Origin: CAZYTM01 sp964649725
GTDB lineage: Bacteria; Desulfobacterota; Desulfuromonadia; Geobacterales; Geobacteraceae
Assembly: GCA_964649725.1 (NCBI GenBank)
Contig: CAZYTM010000004.1
Coordinates: forward strand, 248,001-312,000
Reading direction: 5' to 3'
DNA: 64,000 nucleotides
Part shown: positions 34,716 to 44,105 of the stretch, one piece after another
Layout: each line of letters begins with the position of its first letter
Numbering within the stretch: position 1 is the first letter of the stretch
Made by a program: the position numbers and the translations under genes
The notes under the pieces: model-generated
The model's input: only the letters and a program-made list of their open reading frames with translations
Told to the model about the DNA's origin: nothing
Database searches by the model: none

Positions 34716-34758
34716 ACGTCAACAATCCCTTTCAATAAAGCTAAAAGCCATTTAAGTA

Positions 34759-35661
34759 TCATCCTCGAGGATGGTATTGTTCATGAAGTTGTTTAAGTCG
34801 CTCTCTGGTAATATGTGTATATATCTGTGTAGACGTAAGATCTGAATGCCCAAGCATAATCTGTACACTCCTTAGATCAGCACCATTTTCCAATAGATGT
34901 GTAGCAAACGAATGTCTTAGAGTATGTGGAGAGATATTCTTTGAAATACCTGCTTGTTTTGCACGCTTCTTAATTATATTCCAAAAAGCCTGACGAGACA
35001 TTCGACACCCAAGTCTGGTTAGAAATAAATATTCACTATTTTGACCACGGTCGAGCCTGAATCTTGTATCCGAAATATAGGATGATAATACTAGCCGTGC
35101 AGATTCGCCTATTGGGATCAGTCTCTCTTTATTCCCCTTTCCAATAGTAATTAGATAACCAGCTTCCAGATTAACATCTCGATTTTTAACCGCTACAAGT
35201 TCTGATACTCTTAAACCTGTAGCATATAATAGTTCCAGCATTGCCCGATCACGATTATCATTCGTTGAACTCCCCACGGCTGCATACAAAAGGCGCTCAA
35301 CTTCACGACCACTTAGGACTATCGGAAGTTTGTTAATCGATTTTGGTGATTCTATTACTGCAGTTGGATTAGTTGAACTATAGTTTTCTAGCATAAGAAA
35401 ACGATGGAACATTCTAACTGCCGATAAAGATCGAGATCTACTGCGAGGCGACAAGCCTGAATCTTTTAAGCTTGTTACGAATGCTGCTACATCTAGAGGC
35501 CTTATTGATGAAATGTTAATATAATTTTTCTGCTCAATAAAATCTAGATATGAAATAATATCATTCCCATAAGCTTTTATTGTATTATTTGACAGTCCCT
35601 TTTCTACTGCCAAATAATTCAGAAAAAGGTCAAGATAGTTATTTATACAATAATCCATCAT
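34759..35661 (-). CDS. xerD: Site-specific tyrosine recombinase XerD
   Basis: The 300-residue protein has an N-terminal SAM-like DNA-binding domain and a catalytic domain with TGLRVSELVAV (first arginine), SPHTLRHSFATHLLENGADLR cut here as HTLRHSFATHLL (HxxR), LGHSD and the nucleophile Y in QIYTHI. This is the full R-K-H-R-H-Y set. It resolves chromosome dimers at dif together with XerC. It overlaps the end of glnD by 23 bases, so it is a housekeeping recombinase in an operon rather than a phage integrase. Confidence 0.93.
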   Translation of the reverse strand: MMDYCINNYLDLFLNYLAVEKGLSNNTIKAYGNDIISYLDFIEQKNYINISSIRPLDVAAFVTSLKDSGLSPRSRSRSLSAVRMFHRFLMLENYSSTNPTAVIESPKSINKLPIVLSGREVERLLYAAVGSSTNDNRDRAMLELLYATGLRVSELVAVKNRDVNLEAGYLITIGKGNKERLIPIGESARLVLSSYISDTRFRLDRGQNSEYLFLTRLGCRMSRQAFWNIIKKRAKQAGISKNISPHTLRHSFATHLLENGADLRSVQIMLGHSDLTSTQIYTHITRERLKQLHEQYHPRG

Positions 35662-38362
35662 CTATAGCATTCAATAATCTGTTCTTGATTTCTGCCAATT
35701 TTTCATCACTTGCTATTTTATGGCCAAATATATCTTTAACGTAAAACACATCAGCAACCTGGTCAACTTTAGTCGATATCTTTGAAACACCAATATATAA
35801 ACCCAATTCGGTCAAAGTGCTGGTAATTTTATAAAGCAATCCTATTTTATCGTGAGTATATACGTCAATCACAGAATAATCTTCAGAGACAATATTATCA
35901 ATATCTACTCTTGATGGAAATCTTGGCTTTGGTCGGTCCATAAGTATATTAGCCCGTTGGCGACGTTGCACAAGTTTATTTACTTGGATTTTACCTGTAA
36001 GAACGAGTTGCAAATCCTCCTTCACGCGTTCCCAACGTTTATCATCTGTTATTATGAACCCCTGTGGAGAATTAACTTGCAAAATATCTAATACTTTGCC
36101 GTTATTACTAGTATGGATCTGAGCACCAAGTATATTGATACCATTCGCAGCCATTACCCCAGTAATCATAGAAAATAGGCCAGGTATGTCATAAGTACAT
36201 ATAGTATAATTTGAATAACCAACATCTAAATCATGGTTGATCTTGACAATTAAAGTTTTATTATCAAGTAAAGACAAAAGTATCTTCACATGCTCCGATA
36301 ATACTTGGGGAGAGTTTGAGAGTATATGACGTGTAGATAGTGCTTTAAATTCTTCTTTGATTACATGAGGAGAATAGTCATCCCCTAGTAGTTCTATTAC
36401 TTTTCTTTTTACCCTATTAACACGTTCACTACTAGCTTCAAGTTTGAAATCTCCTCGTTCAAGCACCTGATAGGCTTTTTCATATAATTCCTGAAGAAGT
36501 GAAGCCTTCCATTCCGTCCAGACTTCAGGCCCGACCGCTTTAATATCAGCATAAGTCAACATATACAACATTTTGAGATTTTCACTCTTACCTAACTGTT
36601 TTGCAAATTGTATAATCATTTTTTCATCATGCAGGTCTCTTCTTTGAGCTATATGAGCCATTACTACATGATGTCTAACCAAAAATTCAAGAGAATCGGC
36701 GTCTTCACGAGACAAGAAAAGTCGACGGGCTATAGTTGGCACCATATCAGCTCCTCTATCGGCATGTCCTCCTCCCTCCCCTTTACCAATATCGTGCAAT
36801 AGTACAGATAAGACTAGAAGTTCACGCTTGTCAACTTCACGAGCTAATTGAGTCAATAACGGTAATTGTACTGCTTGTTCACCAAGCCAAAGTTTTTCAG
36901 TTTCTTCCACCGCAAATAATGAATGAATGTCTACCGTGTAAATATGATAAAGGTCATGCTGCACTTTACAATATATCCGCTCTAACTCAGGAATAAATCT
37001 ATTGAGAAATTCTAAATGATGCATCAATTTAAGTGTTTCAGCTACGCCTTTTTCTGCACGCAGTATAGTTAGGAATGAATTATTTACATCACGATTTCGG
37101 CGGAATTTATCATTCACTAAATCAAGACTACGCCTTATCAATCCTTTCACTTTAATATTTAATGACACACCATGTTTCTGAGCATATTCAAATATTCGCA
37201 TTAGACGAACAGGCTCTTTTTCGACCATCAATTCGTCTGGAATTACCAATTCATTTTTTAGTATATAAAAACCCTCACCTATTGGCCTGCGAATAAAATA
37301 CCCAAGAATTTTCAATGCGCCTTCTTCACGCCAGACACATTTTGATATAAGCTGTGATGAAAAATGCTCTACCTTTGTCGCATGTAAATAATAGTCACGC
37401 ATGAACTCTTCAACAGCAAGAATCTTCCCATTGTCGCAATACTTTAAAAACTCTGCTAATTTAATCTGGGATTCAAAAGTAAGTTGATCATTCTTTCTGC
37501 CCGCTTGGTAGTGAAGTTCATTTCTGATTCGCCACAGATATGAGAGAGAATTATAATATTCATTAAGTTCATCTTCTGACAATATTCCTTTAATTATCAA
37601 TTCTCTAGGATGATTTACCTTGTACTTAATTTTAGCAACCCATAGTGCGGTATGAAGATCTCTAAGAGCTCCTTTACCTTCCTTAACATTTGGTTCCAAG
37701 GTATAAACTGTTGAACCATATTTTTCTCGTCTTTTTTTTAACTCTTCGATTTTCGCTTTAATAAAATTATCGCTTCCTTTAGCAAGAATTTGTGCAAGCA
37801 TAGTTTTATTAAATTCTTTAAATAAAATTCTACTCCCAATTATAAATCGAGAGTCAAGAAGTGCTGTTTTAACTGTAAGATCTTCTCGAGCCATATCCAC
37901 GCAATCATTGATTGTTCGCACTGAATACCCTACGTCAAGCCGCATATCCCAAAGAAAATAAAGTAACTTTTGGGCTATATCTTCTATTCTTTTTGGTTCC
38001 TTTCCACTATGTAAAAACATGAGGTCAATATCTGAATACGGGTTTAATTCACCTCGGCCATAACCTCCAATTGATACCAATGTCAACTGTTCACGAACAC
38101 GACGATAACCTGCAGCAAGGTCTCTAGTTATACATTTAAACAGCTTTTTTATGAGTAAATCAGTCATTGCTGTTATCGCAATTACAACATCTGAACCAGT
38201 CGCATCAGATGAATGTAATTCTTTTATCATATTTCGGTAGTGATTAAGGTAATGCTTACAAGAAGCCAAATAAAGCGGGCGTTTCTCTTCAAAAGATGCT
38301 CTACCAGCATCTCCTTCGTTATATGACTCATCAGGGAAATATCTGTCTATGTCAAAATCCAT
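35639..38362 (-). CDS. glnD: PII uridylyltransferase/uridylyl-removing enzyme
   Basis: This 907-residue bifunctional nitrogen sensor modifies PII according to glutamine. It has a nucleotidyltransferase domain (VSIGGYGRGELNPYSDIDL near residue 97-115), an HD hydrolase domain (LSVLLHDIGKGEGGGHADRG near 515-535) and two C-terminal ACT domains that bind glutamine (near 715 and 830). All parts are present at the normal length. The start is the ATG at 38362 with GAGG 5 bases upstream; a TTG one codon earlier is less likely. It is followed by xerD. Confidence 0.95.
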   Translation of the reverse strand: MDFDIDRYFPDESYNEGDAGRASFEEKRPLYLASCKHYLNHYRNMIKELHSSDATGSDVVIAITAMTDLLIKKLFKCITRDLAAGYRRVREQLTLVSIGGYGRGELNPYSDIDLMFLHSGKEPKRIEDIAQKLLYFLWDMRLDVGYSVRTINDCVDMAREDLTVKTALLDSRFIIGSRILFKEFNKTMLAQILAKGSDNFIKAKIEELKKRREKYGSTVYTLEPNVKEGKGALRDLHTALWVAKIKYKVNHPRELIIKGILSEDELNEYYNSLSYLWRIRNELHYQAGRKNDQLTFESQIKLAEFLKYCDNGKILAVEEFMRDYYLHATKVEHFSSQLISKCVWREEGALKILGYFIRRPIGEGFYILKNELVIPDELMVEKEPVRLMRIFEYAQKHGVSLNIKVKGLIRRSLDLVNDKFRRNRDVNNSFLTILRAEKGVAETLKLMHHLEFLNRFIPELERIYCKVQHDLYHIYTVDIHSLFAVEETEKLWLGEQAVQLPLLTQLAREVDKRELLVLSVLLHDIGKGEGGGHADRGADMVPTIARRLFLSREDADSLEFLVRHHVVMAHIAQRRDLHDEKMIIQFAKQLGKSENLKMLYMLTYADIKAVGPEVWTEWKASLLQELYEKAYQVLERGDFKLEASSERVNRVKRKVIELLGDDYSPHVIKEEFKALSTRHILSNSPQVLSEHVKILLSLLDNKTLIVKINHDLDVGYSNYTICTYDIPGLFSMITGVMAANGINILGAQIHTSNNGKVLDILQVNSPQGFIITDDKRWERVKEDLQLVLTGKIQVNKLVQRRQRANILMDRPKPRFPSRVDIDNIVSEDYSVIDVYTHDKIGLLYKITSTLTELGLYIGVSKISTKVDQVADVFYVKDIFGHKIASDEKLAEIKNRLLNAIDDGLLYK

Positions 38363-38388
38363 CAAAACCTCATGCTATTCAGAAGAAA

Positions 38389-39732
38389 TCATTTAATTGA
38401 TGTGATGTAACTTCTAATGCCTTCAAGAATGCCCTCAGCAACCGTCTCCTGATAATCTGGGTCACGAAGACGAGACTCTTCACGTTCATTACTCAGAAAG
38501 GCTGTTTCGACAAGTATACTTGGCATATTAGCACCAACAAGTACATAAAAAGGGCCTTGTTTTACACCTAAATTTTTCACTGAGTTAAATTTTTTGTTTA
38601 ATCGACGGTAAAGCGACTTCTGAACTTCTTCAGCCAGATGGGCAGAGTCATTGATCTTGTAATTTGCCATTAAGTCAAATAGAACAGCCTGTAAAAGACT
38701 TACTTTTTCTAGTGATGTACCGTTTTCTATAGCCGCAAGTTGAGCCGCTTTTTCAGTTTTTGCTAAATTCAGATAATAGGTTTCAATGCCATTAGCATGT
38801 TTACTCGGTGCTGCGTTAGCATGAATTGATATAAAAAGATCTGCACCAACTTGATTAGCTATGGCTGTACGCTCGGGAAGTTCCAGAAATTTATCGGTCT
38901 TGCGAGTTAGTACAACATCTAGACCGAGTTCTTCATTGAGAATTTCAGCTAATCTTAGCCCAATTTGCAAGACTACATCCTTTTCACGAGTACCTCCATG
39001 ACCAATTGCACCAGGGTCATGTCCACCATGTCCCACATCAACTACTATGCGCCTAATCTTACCTGGGATTTGATGAGAGTTAGCCTTTGTTTTGATTTCA
39101 GCATCATTGTTACGTACAGGTAATTGCGAAATTGGTGCTGCCTGTAAAGAGAGTGGACGTGCTGATGTTAGAACTTCACGGCGCTCACCCCTTAAATCAA
39201 TAATTATTCTAAACGGGTCTGAAAAAGTAAATACTTTAAAATCCTTTATGCTTTCCATGTCTAGTACTACCCTAACCGTATCAGGACGATATTGTCCAAC
39301 TCGAGCAGTTTTTAATAGACCATCGCCAATTGGAATATCTTTTACATTTGAACCTATTCGTGCACCATTTATATCTATATATACCCGTGGTGGAGTTCCA
39401 TTATCCTTATTTGAAGGCAACTGATGGTATTCAAATTTTACTTCACGATCCATAGAAACAGCTATGCGCGTATAATCAGGGTTTGACCAATAACGCATTT
39501 CTTTAAGAACAGCTGGGCTAGTAGGTATATTTTTTTCATTTAGTCTGATATCGTTCGAAGTATATTTTTTTTTCTTTAACTTGCTCACTTTATTCGTAGA
39601 AATCTTATTTTTATTGCGGCTCTTTAATGACTGCTTTTTATTTGTATTGGTAATTGATTCTGGTATTACATTTTGCGGCAGCATAAGTACCGCAACAAAG
39701 GCAATACAAGTCATATGAAGATATATTTGCAT
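38389..39732 (-). CDS. N-acetylmuramoyl-L-alanine amidase with AMIN domain
   Basis: The 447-residue protein has a signal sequence (about 1-25), a lysine-rich linker (about 32-60), an AMIN septal-targeting domain (about 78-185) and an Amidase_3 zinc hydrolase domain (about 227-445). IVVDVGHGGHDPGAIG holds the first zinc histidine, REKDVVLQIG the glutamate, DLFISIHANA the second histidine and ILVETAFLSNEREE the catalytic glutamate. It resembles AmiC and should cut septal peptidoglycan. It follows mutS by 3 bases and precedes glnD. Confidence 0.92.
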   Translation of the reverse strand: MQIYLHMTCIAFVAVLMLPQNVIPESITNTNKKQSLKSRNKNKISTNKVSKLKKKKYTSNDIRLNEKNIPTSPAVLKEMRYWSNPDYTRIAVSMDREVKFEYHQLPSNKDNGTPPRVYIDINGARIGSNVKDIPIGDGLLKTARVGQYRPDTVRVVLDMESIKDFKVFTFSDPFRIIIDLRGERREVLTSARPLSLQAAPISQLPVRNNDAEIKTKANSHQIPGKIRRIVVDVGHGGHDPGAIGHGGTREKDVVLQIGLRLAEILNEELGLDVVLTRKTDKFLELPERTAIANQVGADLFISIHANAAPSKHANGIETYYLNLAKTEKAAQLAAIENGTSLEKVSLLQAVLFDLMANYKINDSAHLAEEVQKSLYRRLNKKFNSVKNLGVKQGPFYVLVGANMPSILVETAFLSNEREESRLRDPDYQETVAEGILEGIRSYITSIK

Positions 39733-39735
39733 ATT

Positions 39736-42354
39736 TCAAATCATCCTTTTCAACTCATCTAAAAGCATCAAAGCTTGCAATGGGGTAATATTTGAGATGT
39801 CAATTTCACTCAGACGTAGTCGCAGAGCATTACCTTTATCTTCGAACAATGACAATTGATCATCCAAAATGATTGTGCTCCCTTTTCTCCCTCTTGCTAT
39901 ACGTGGCTGTCCGCTATCTGTAAATTCACCGTTTTCAAGGTTCACAAGAATTTCCTTGGCTCGCTCTACTACCTCTTGTGGAAGGCCTGCCAATCGACCA
40001 ACCTGGATGCCATATGAATGAGATGCCCAACCTGAAACAATTTTGCGCAAGAAAATTATCTGATCCTGCCACTCCCTGACAGCAACATTGAAATTTTTTA
40101 CTCTTGGTTTCGTTACAGCTAGTTCAGTAAGTTCGTGATAATGTGTTGCAAATAGTGTCTTTGCTCTGTGTTCATTTGAATCGTGTAAATATTCTGCAAC
40201 TGCCCAAGCAATAGAGATACCATCAAAAGTTGATGTCCCCCTCCCGATTTCATCAAGAATAATCAGACTTCCTGGGGTTGATTGTCGCAGAATTGTTGCT
40301 GTTTCAGTCATCTCCACCATAAATGTTGACTGACCCCTTGCTAGATTGTCAGATGCTCCAACTCTAGTAAATATCCTATCAACAATCCCAATTTTAGCCT
40401 CGGCAGCAGGGACATAACATCCAATCTGCGCCATAAGAGTAATAAGAGCAACTTGGCGGAGGAATGTAGATTTACCAGCCATATTAGGGCCAGTAATAAT
40501 TAATAGTTGATTCTCTTGGTTATCAAGAAGGACGTCATTAGGGACAAACCGTTCACCAAAATCCATGGCCTCAACAACAGGATGTCGACCATCAGTTATT
40601 GAAATCATATCGGAACAATCTACCTGAGGCCTACAATAACCACGATTATGAGCAATATCTGCAAAACATAAAAGGATATCAAGCGCTGCTAACTTTTCAG
40701 CTGTTAATGCTATCGCTTTGCCTTGCGCAACTGCGTTTAGTCTAATCTTTAGAAAAAGTTCATACTCTCTGTCAATAATTCTTTCTTCAGCACCGATAAC
40801 TTTATCTTCGTATTCCTTAAGTTCTGGGGTTATATAACGCTCTGCATTAGTTAATGTCTGACGGCGACAATAGTCTATGGGGATATTAGCAAGATTGGCT
40901 TTCGTTACCTCAATAGAATAGCCAAACACTTTGTTGTATCGAATCTTTAGCGAACTTATTCCCGTACGCTGACGCTCCTTTGCCTCTAAACGAGATATGA
41001 ACCCCTTGCCTTCTCTGCTGATTGATCTCAGATCATCAAGCAGTTCATCATATCCATCAGCAATAAACCCACCTTCTCTCAAGGTTAATGGAGGGTTGCA
41101 TATCAGTGCCCTACTAATTAGTTCCATCAGTTCTGGTAGGGAATCTAGATTGTCATTGAGATGCTTCAATAAAGGCGAGTCAACCTTACTTAACAATTCT
41201 TGCACTTTTGCTACTTGTTGCATTGATTCAAGCAGTGACACCAAATCACGTGCATTTGCAGTTGCCATGCTTATTCTACCATTTAGACGCTCTAGATCAT
41301 TTACCCCTTTTAATGCTTTTACCACATCAGCACAAAAATCAGGTTTATTCATCAATTCTGCAATCGCATCCTGCCTAAGAATAATAGTACTAGAATCGGT
41401 CAATGGGAAATTGAGCCACTGCCTGAGCATACGTGAGCCCATTGCTGTAACAGTTCGGTCAAGTACAGATAATAGTGAACCTTTACGTTTTCCGTCAGAC
41501 AAACTAGAAGTTAATTCTAGATTACGACGTGTAGTCTCATCGAGTACTAGAAAGTCAGAAACTGCATATGGGGTTAGTTTATTAATATGTGTCGCATTAT
41601 CTTTTTGCGTATCATGAAGATAATGTAGTACAGCACCAACAGCCAAAATCGCACTGTTCAACCTTTGGCAACCTAGTGCTTCAGGTGTTGCACCATTGAA
41701 CTGATCTGAAATCTTGCGACAAGAATAATCTAGATCGTAAACCCAATCATCTATGAATGTAACATGATAATTTGAAGCATTATCAGTTATATCTAACAAA
41801 TCTTTATTATTACGATAGCTAGCAGGTACTATAATTTCACGTGGATTAATTGCAGAAGTCTCAGATTTGACAGATACAAGCCCATCTATTTCAGTAACTT
41901 TAAATTCACCTGTTGACAAGTCTAAATAGGCAAATCCCCAACATTCATATTTACCTCGATATAGTGCTAACAAGTAATTATTATCATTAGGTGAAAGACA
42001 TTCTTGAGCTAAAACCATACCCGGCGTTATTATCTTAACAACCTCACGCCTTACAATCCCCTTAGCGATTTTTGGATCTTCAACCTGCTCACAAATTGCA
42101 ACTTTTTCTCCTGCTTCGACAAGTTTAGCTATATATGGTCCTGATGAATGAAAAGGAATCCCACAAAGTGGCACACTATTACCGTTAGTATTTTTATTCC
42201 GAGTTGTTAATGCAATATCTAATATTTTTGATGCCTTTACCGCATCATCATTAAACATCTCATAAAAATCACCAAGTCGAAAAAAAAGAATAGCATCTGG
42301 ATGCTGGCTTTTCATATCCAGATACTGTCTCATCATAGGTGTTATATCAGACAT
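39736..42354 (-). CDS. mutS: DNA mismatch repair protein MutS
   Basis: The 872-residue protein has the mismatch-reading F-x-E in LGDFYEMFNDDA near residue 31, connector and clamp domains, and a C-terminal ABC ATPase with TGPNMAGKSTFLRQV (Walker A), the GASDNLARGQSTFMVEM signature block and LIILDEIGRGTSTFDG (Walker B). Its length is normal and no motif is missing. It is the first gene of the mutS-amidase-glnD-xerD run. No mutL gene is in the window. Confidence 0.97.
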   Translation of the reverse strand: MSDITPMMRQYLDMKSQHPDAILFFRLGDFYEMFNDDAVKASKILDIALTTRNKNTNGNSVPLCGIPFHSSGPYIAKLVEAGEKVAICEQVEDPKIAKGIVRREVVKIITPGMVLAQECLSPNDNNYLLALYRGKYECWGFAYLDLSTGEFKVTEIDGLVSVKSETSAINPREIIVPASYRNNKDLLDITDNASNYHVTFIDDWVYDLDYSCRKISDQFNGATPEALGCQRLNSAILAVGAVLHYLHDTQKDNATHINKLTPYAVSDFLVLDETTRRNLELTSSLSDGKRKGSLLSVLDRTVTAMGSRMLRQWLNFPLTDSSTIILRQDAIAELMNKPDFCADVVKALKGVNDLERLNGRISMATANARDLVSLLESMQQVAKVQELLSKVDSPLLKHLNDNLDSLPELMELISRALICNPPLTLREGGFIADGYDELLDDLRSISREGKGFISRLEAKERQRTGISSLKIRYNKVFGYSIEVTKANLANIPIDYCRRQTLTNAERYITPELKEYEDKVIGAEERIIDREYELFLKIRLNAVAQGKAIALTAEKLAALDILLCFADIAHNRGYCRPQVDCSDMISITDGRHPVVEAMDFGERFVPNDVLLDNQENQLLIITGPNMAGKSTFLRQVALITLMAQIGCYVPAAEAKIGIVDRIFTRVGASDNLARGQSTFMVEMTETATILRQSTPGSLIILDEIGRGTSTFDGISIAWAVAEYLHDSNEHRAKTLFATHYHELTELAVTKPRVKNFNVAVREWQDQIIFLRKIVSGWASHSYGIQVGRLAGLPQEVVERAKEILVNLENGEFTDSGQPRIARGRKGSTIILDDQLSLFEDKGNALRLRLSEIDISNITPLQALMLLDELKRMI

Positions 42355-42486
42355 AAAACCCCTTGATCATTAGTCATTCGGACATCAATCCTAACAAAAT
42401 GAGCTATTATTGTAAAATAAAAACCAGAATAACAGCTATTGACTAAACTCTAATACATGTAAATATAAATCTGTTTATTATATAAA

Positions 42487-42520
42487 TAAGGGGTTAGCCC
42501 TAAATTTGGCTAACCCCTTA
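42487..42520 (-). terminator. Hairpin terminator after tRNA-Cys
   Basis: TAAGGGGTTAGCC and GGCTAACCCCTTA form a perfect 13-base stem with an 8-base loop. It begins 7 bases past the tRNA CCA end. The following minus-strand sequence is AT-rich but has only a short T run. Confidence 0.75.
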
Positions 42521-42526
42521 TTTTAC

Positions 42527-42601
<75 letters not shown>

Positions 42602-42652
42602 ATTTATTAATTTAAATAAGTAATGCACTTACTATCTGTATCAGAATAAAAA

Positions 42653-42681
42653 TTTATATCGCTTCCAAATTGTTATGTCAA
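42653..42681 (-). promoter_or_regulatory. Predicted promoter of tRNA-Cys
   Basis: On the minus strand TTGACA (42681-42676) is followed after 17 bases by TATAAA (42658-42653), about 50 bases before the tRNA 5' end. It lies just past the pgsA stop. Confidence 0.6.
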
Positions 42682-42696
42682 TGAATATTTATCGAA

Positions 42697-43320
42697 TCAG
42701 CGCGCAATAATTCGCATGAATTTAACAATATAGTCTATACCAGACCATAATGTAATTACGGTAGCAATCCATAAGTAAAACATGCCAACATTGAACATAT
42801 TGACAAATAAGTAGGGATGTTTAACTGAAAAGAACCAGTAATAATCATAATGTAGGAGTAACCCTAAAATAGCAACGATTTGAAATATAGTTTTGAACTT
42901 ACCCAACTCACTTGCGGGAATAACAATACCTTCAGTTGAAGCTACACCTCGAAGCCCAGTAATAATTATTTCTCTACTAAGAATTATTAATACCATCCAA
43001 GATGGGATATTACCGTACGGTAAAAGCATGATCAGTGCGGCCATAACAAGTAATTTATCAGCAATAGGATCAAGAAATTTACCGAAAATAGTAACGATTC
43101 CCATTCGACGAGCAAGATATCCATCAAGCCAATCTGTTATTGATGCAATTGCAAACAATGCCGCAGCCCAAAAACCAGCCCATAATGATTGTGCTGTCTG
43201 ATGGGAGCTATGGTTAACTGGTGGGCTTAGAAGTAAAATAAGAAGTGGTACCACAGCAATTCGCAACAATGTCAGAATATTAGGAAGATTCCATATGCTT
43301 TGTTTATAAGAATTTGACAT
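42697..43320 (-). CDS. pgsA: CDP-diacylglycerol-glycerol-3-phosphate phosphatidyltransferase
   Basis: The 207-residue membrane enzyme makes phosphatidylglycerophosphate, the first step to phosphatidylglycerol. The CDP-alcohol transferase motif TDWLDGYLARRMG, continuing into KFLDPIADKL, supplies all metal aspartates (near residues 63-88). NLPNILTLLRI at the N-terminus is also typical. There are about five hydrophobic segments. It starts 5 bases after the lytic transglycosylase gene, so the two envelope genes are co-transcribed. Confidence 0.93.
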   Translation of the reverse strand: MSNSYKQSIWNLPNILTLLRIAVVPLLILLLSPPVNHSSHQTAQSLWAGFWAAALFAIASITDWLDGYLARRMGIVTIFGKFLDPIADKLLVMAALIMLLPYGNIPSWMVLIILSREIIITGLRGVASTEGIVIPASELGKFKTIFQIVAILGLLLHYDYYWFFSVKHPYLFVNMFNVGMFYLWIATVITLWSGIDYIVKFMRIIAR

Positions 43321-43325
43321 AGCGA

Positions 43326-43949
43326 TTAATCGTTTTGATATGATTTTCTATAGGTAAGAACTTTAGCCACATAATTTCTAGTTTCTCCATATGGAGGTAT
43401 CCCTCCATATTGTGCAACCCTGGAAAGCCCCGCATTATAGGCAGCCAGTGCAAGCGACACATCCCCCCTGAACGTATCAAGAAGAAACTTCAGATAACGA
43501 ACTCCACCCCTTATGTTATCTGCCGGATCAAATGAATTATTTACTTTTAAACCTTGAGCAGTTTTTGGCATCAATTGCATAAGCCCTTGTGCACCTTTTC
43601 TTGAAACAGCATGTGGATTATAACCTGATTCAGCGTGGATTACAGCTTTTACAAGTGACTTGTCAACACCAAATTCTAATGCGCATGAATTAATTATTGG
43701 GTCGAATTCAGCAGGGTCAGTCACATAACCCTTCAGCTTAAATGTTGTCCGGAGTTTTTTGTCTTTCTTAATATCTCGAATAAATATTTTAAACCTTTTA
43801 TCTGTTGGAACGTCAGTAAAATGTACGATTCCACTCTCATCTTCATATCGATAAATATCAGCATAAGCTGGAATCAATTTTAACAAACTATTTCCGCCAA
43901 AAAAATATATTACAAAAATCAATGCGTTAAATATATATAAGTTTCTCAT
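43326..43949 (-). CDS. Periplasmic lytic transglycosylase with DUF4124-like domain
   Basis: From the ATG at 43949 this is a 207-residue exported protein. The signal sequence ends near AYA (about residue 30), then comes a DUF4124-type segment (YRYEDESGIVHFTDVPTDKR) and an SLT goose-lysozyme-like domain (about 85-200). The catalytic glutamate is in VIHAESGYNPHAVS, followed by GAQGLMQLMPKTA and LALAAYNAG. It cleaves peptidoglycan glycan strands. An in-frame TTG at 44006 would extend it by 19 residues but would spoil the signal sequence. It precedes pgsA. Confidence 0.88.
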   Translation of the reverse strand: MRNLYIFNALIFVIYFFGGNSLLKLIPAYADIYRYEDESGIVHFTDVPTDKRFKIFIRDIKKDKKLRTTFKLKGYVTDPAEFDPIINSCALEFGVDKSLVKAVIHAESGYNPHAVSRKGAQGLMQLMPKTAQGLKVNNSFDPADNIRGGVRYLKFLLDTFRGDVSLALAAYNAGLSRVAQYGGIPPYGETRNYVAKVLTYRKSYQND

Positions 43950-44025
43950 GTTTAATGTATATCCCAAACAACATGTCAATTCAAGTACTAATCTTCTTAT
44001 CCACAAGATAAACCATCAAAATACC

Positions 44026-44054
44026 TTGACAAATTGGTATATAGGGTAAATAAT
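44026..44054 (+). promoter_or_regulatory. Possible promoter of nadB
   Basis: TTGACA at 44026-44031 is a perfect -35. The best -10 at 17 bases is AATAAT (44049-44054), an imperfect match. It lies about 52 bases before the nadB start. Confidence 0.35.
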
Positions 44055-44105
44055 TTAAGTCTTATTAAGCTTCAGACTTAAATATCAGTGATTTACGGAG
44101 AGATC

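Noticed and set aside
34759..35661. Tyrosine recombinase considered as a mobile-element integrase
   Set aside because: Length, motifs and operon position with glnD match housekeeping XerD; there is no arm-binding domain and no adjacent tRNA.
40997..41617. A long forward frame of 206 codons inside mutS
   Set aside because: It lies antisense to conserved mutS coding sequence, is serine- and leucine-rich as expected of a shadow frame, and has no independent support.
43950..44006. Upstream TTG start for the lytic transglycosylase
   Set aside because: It would place 19 extra residues with two cysteines ahead of a good signal sequence; the ATG at 43949 begins that sequence directly.
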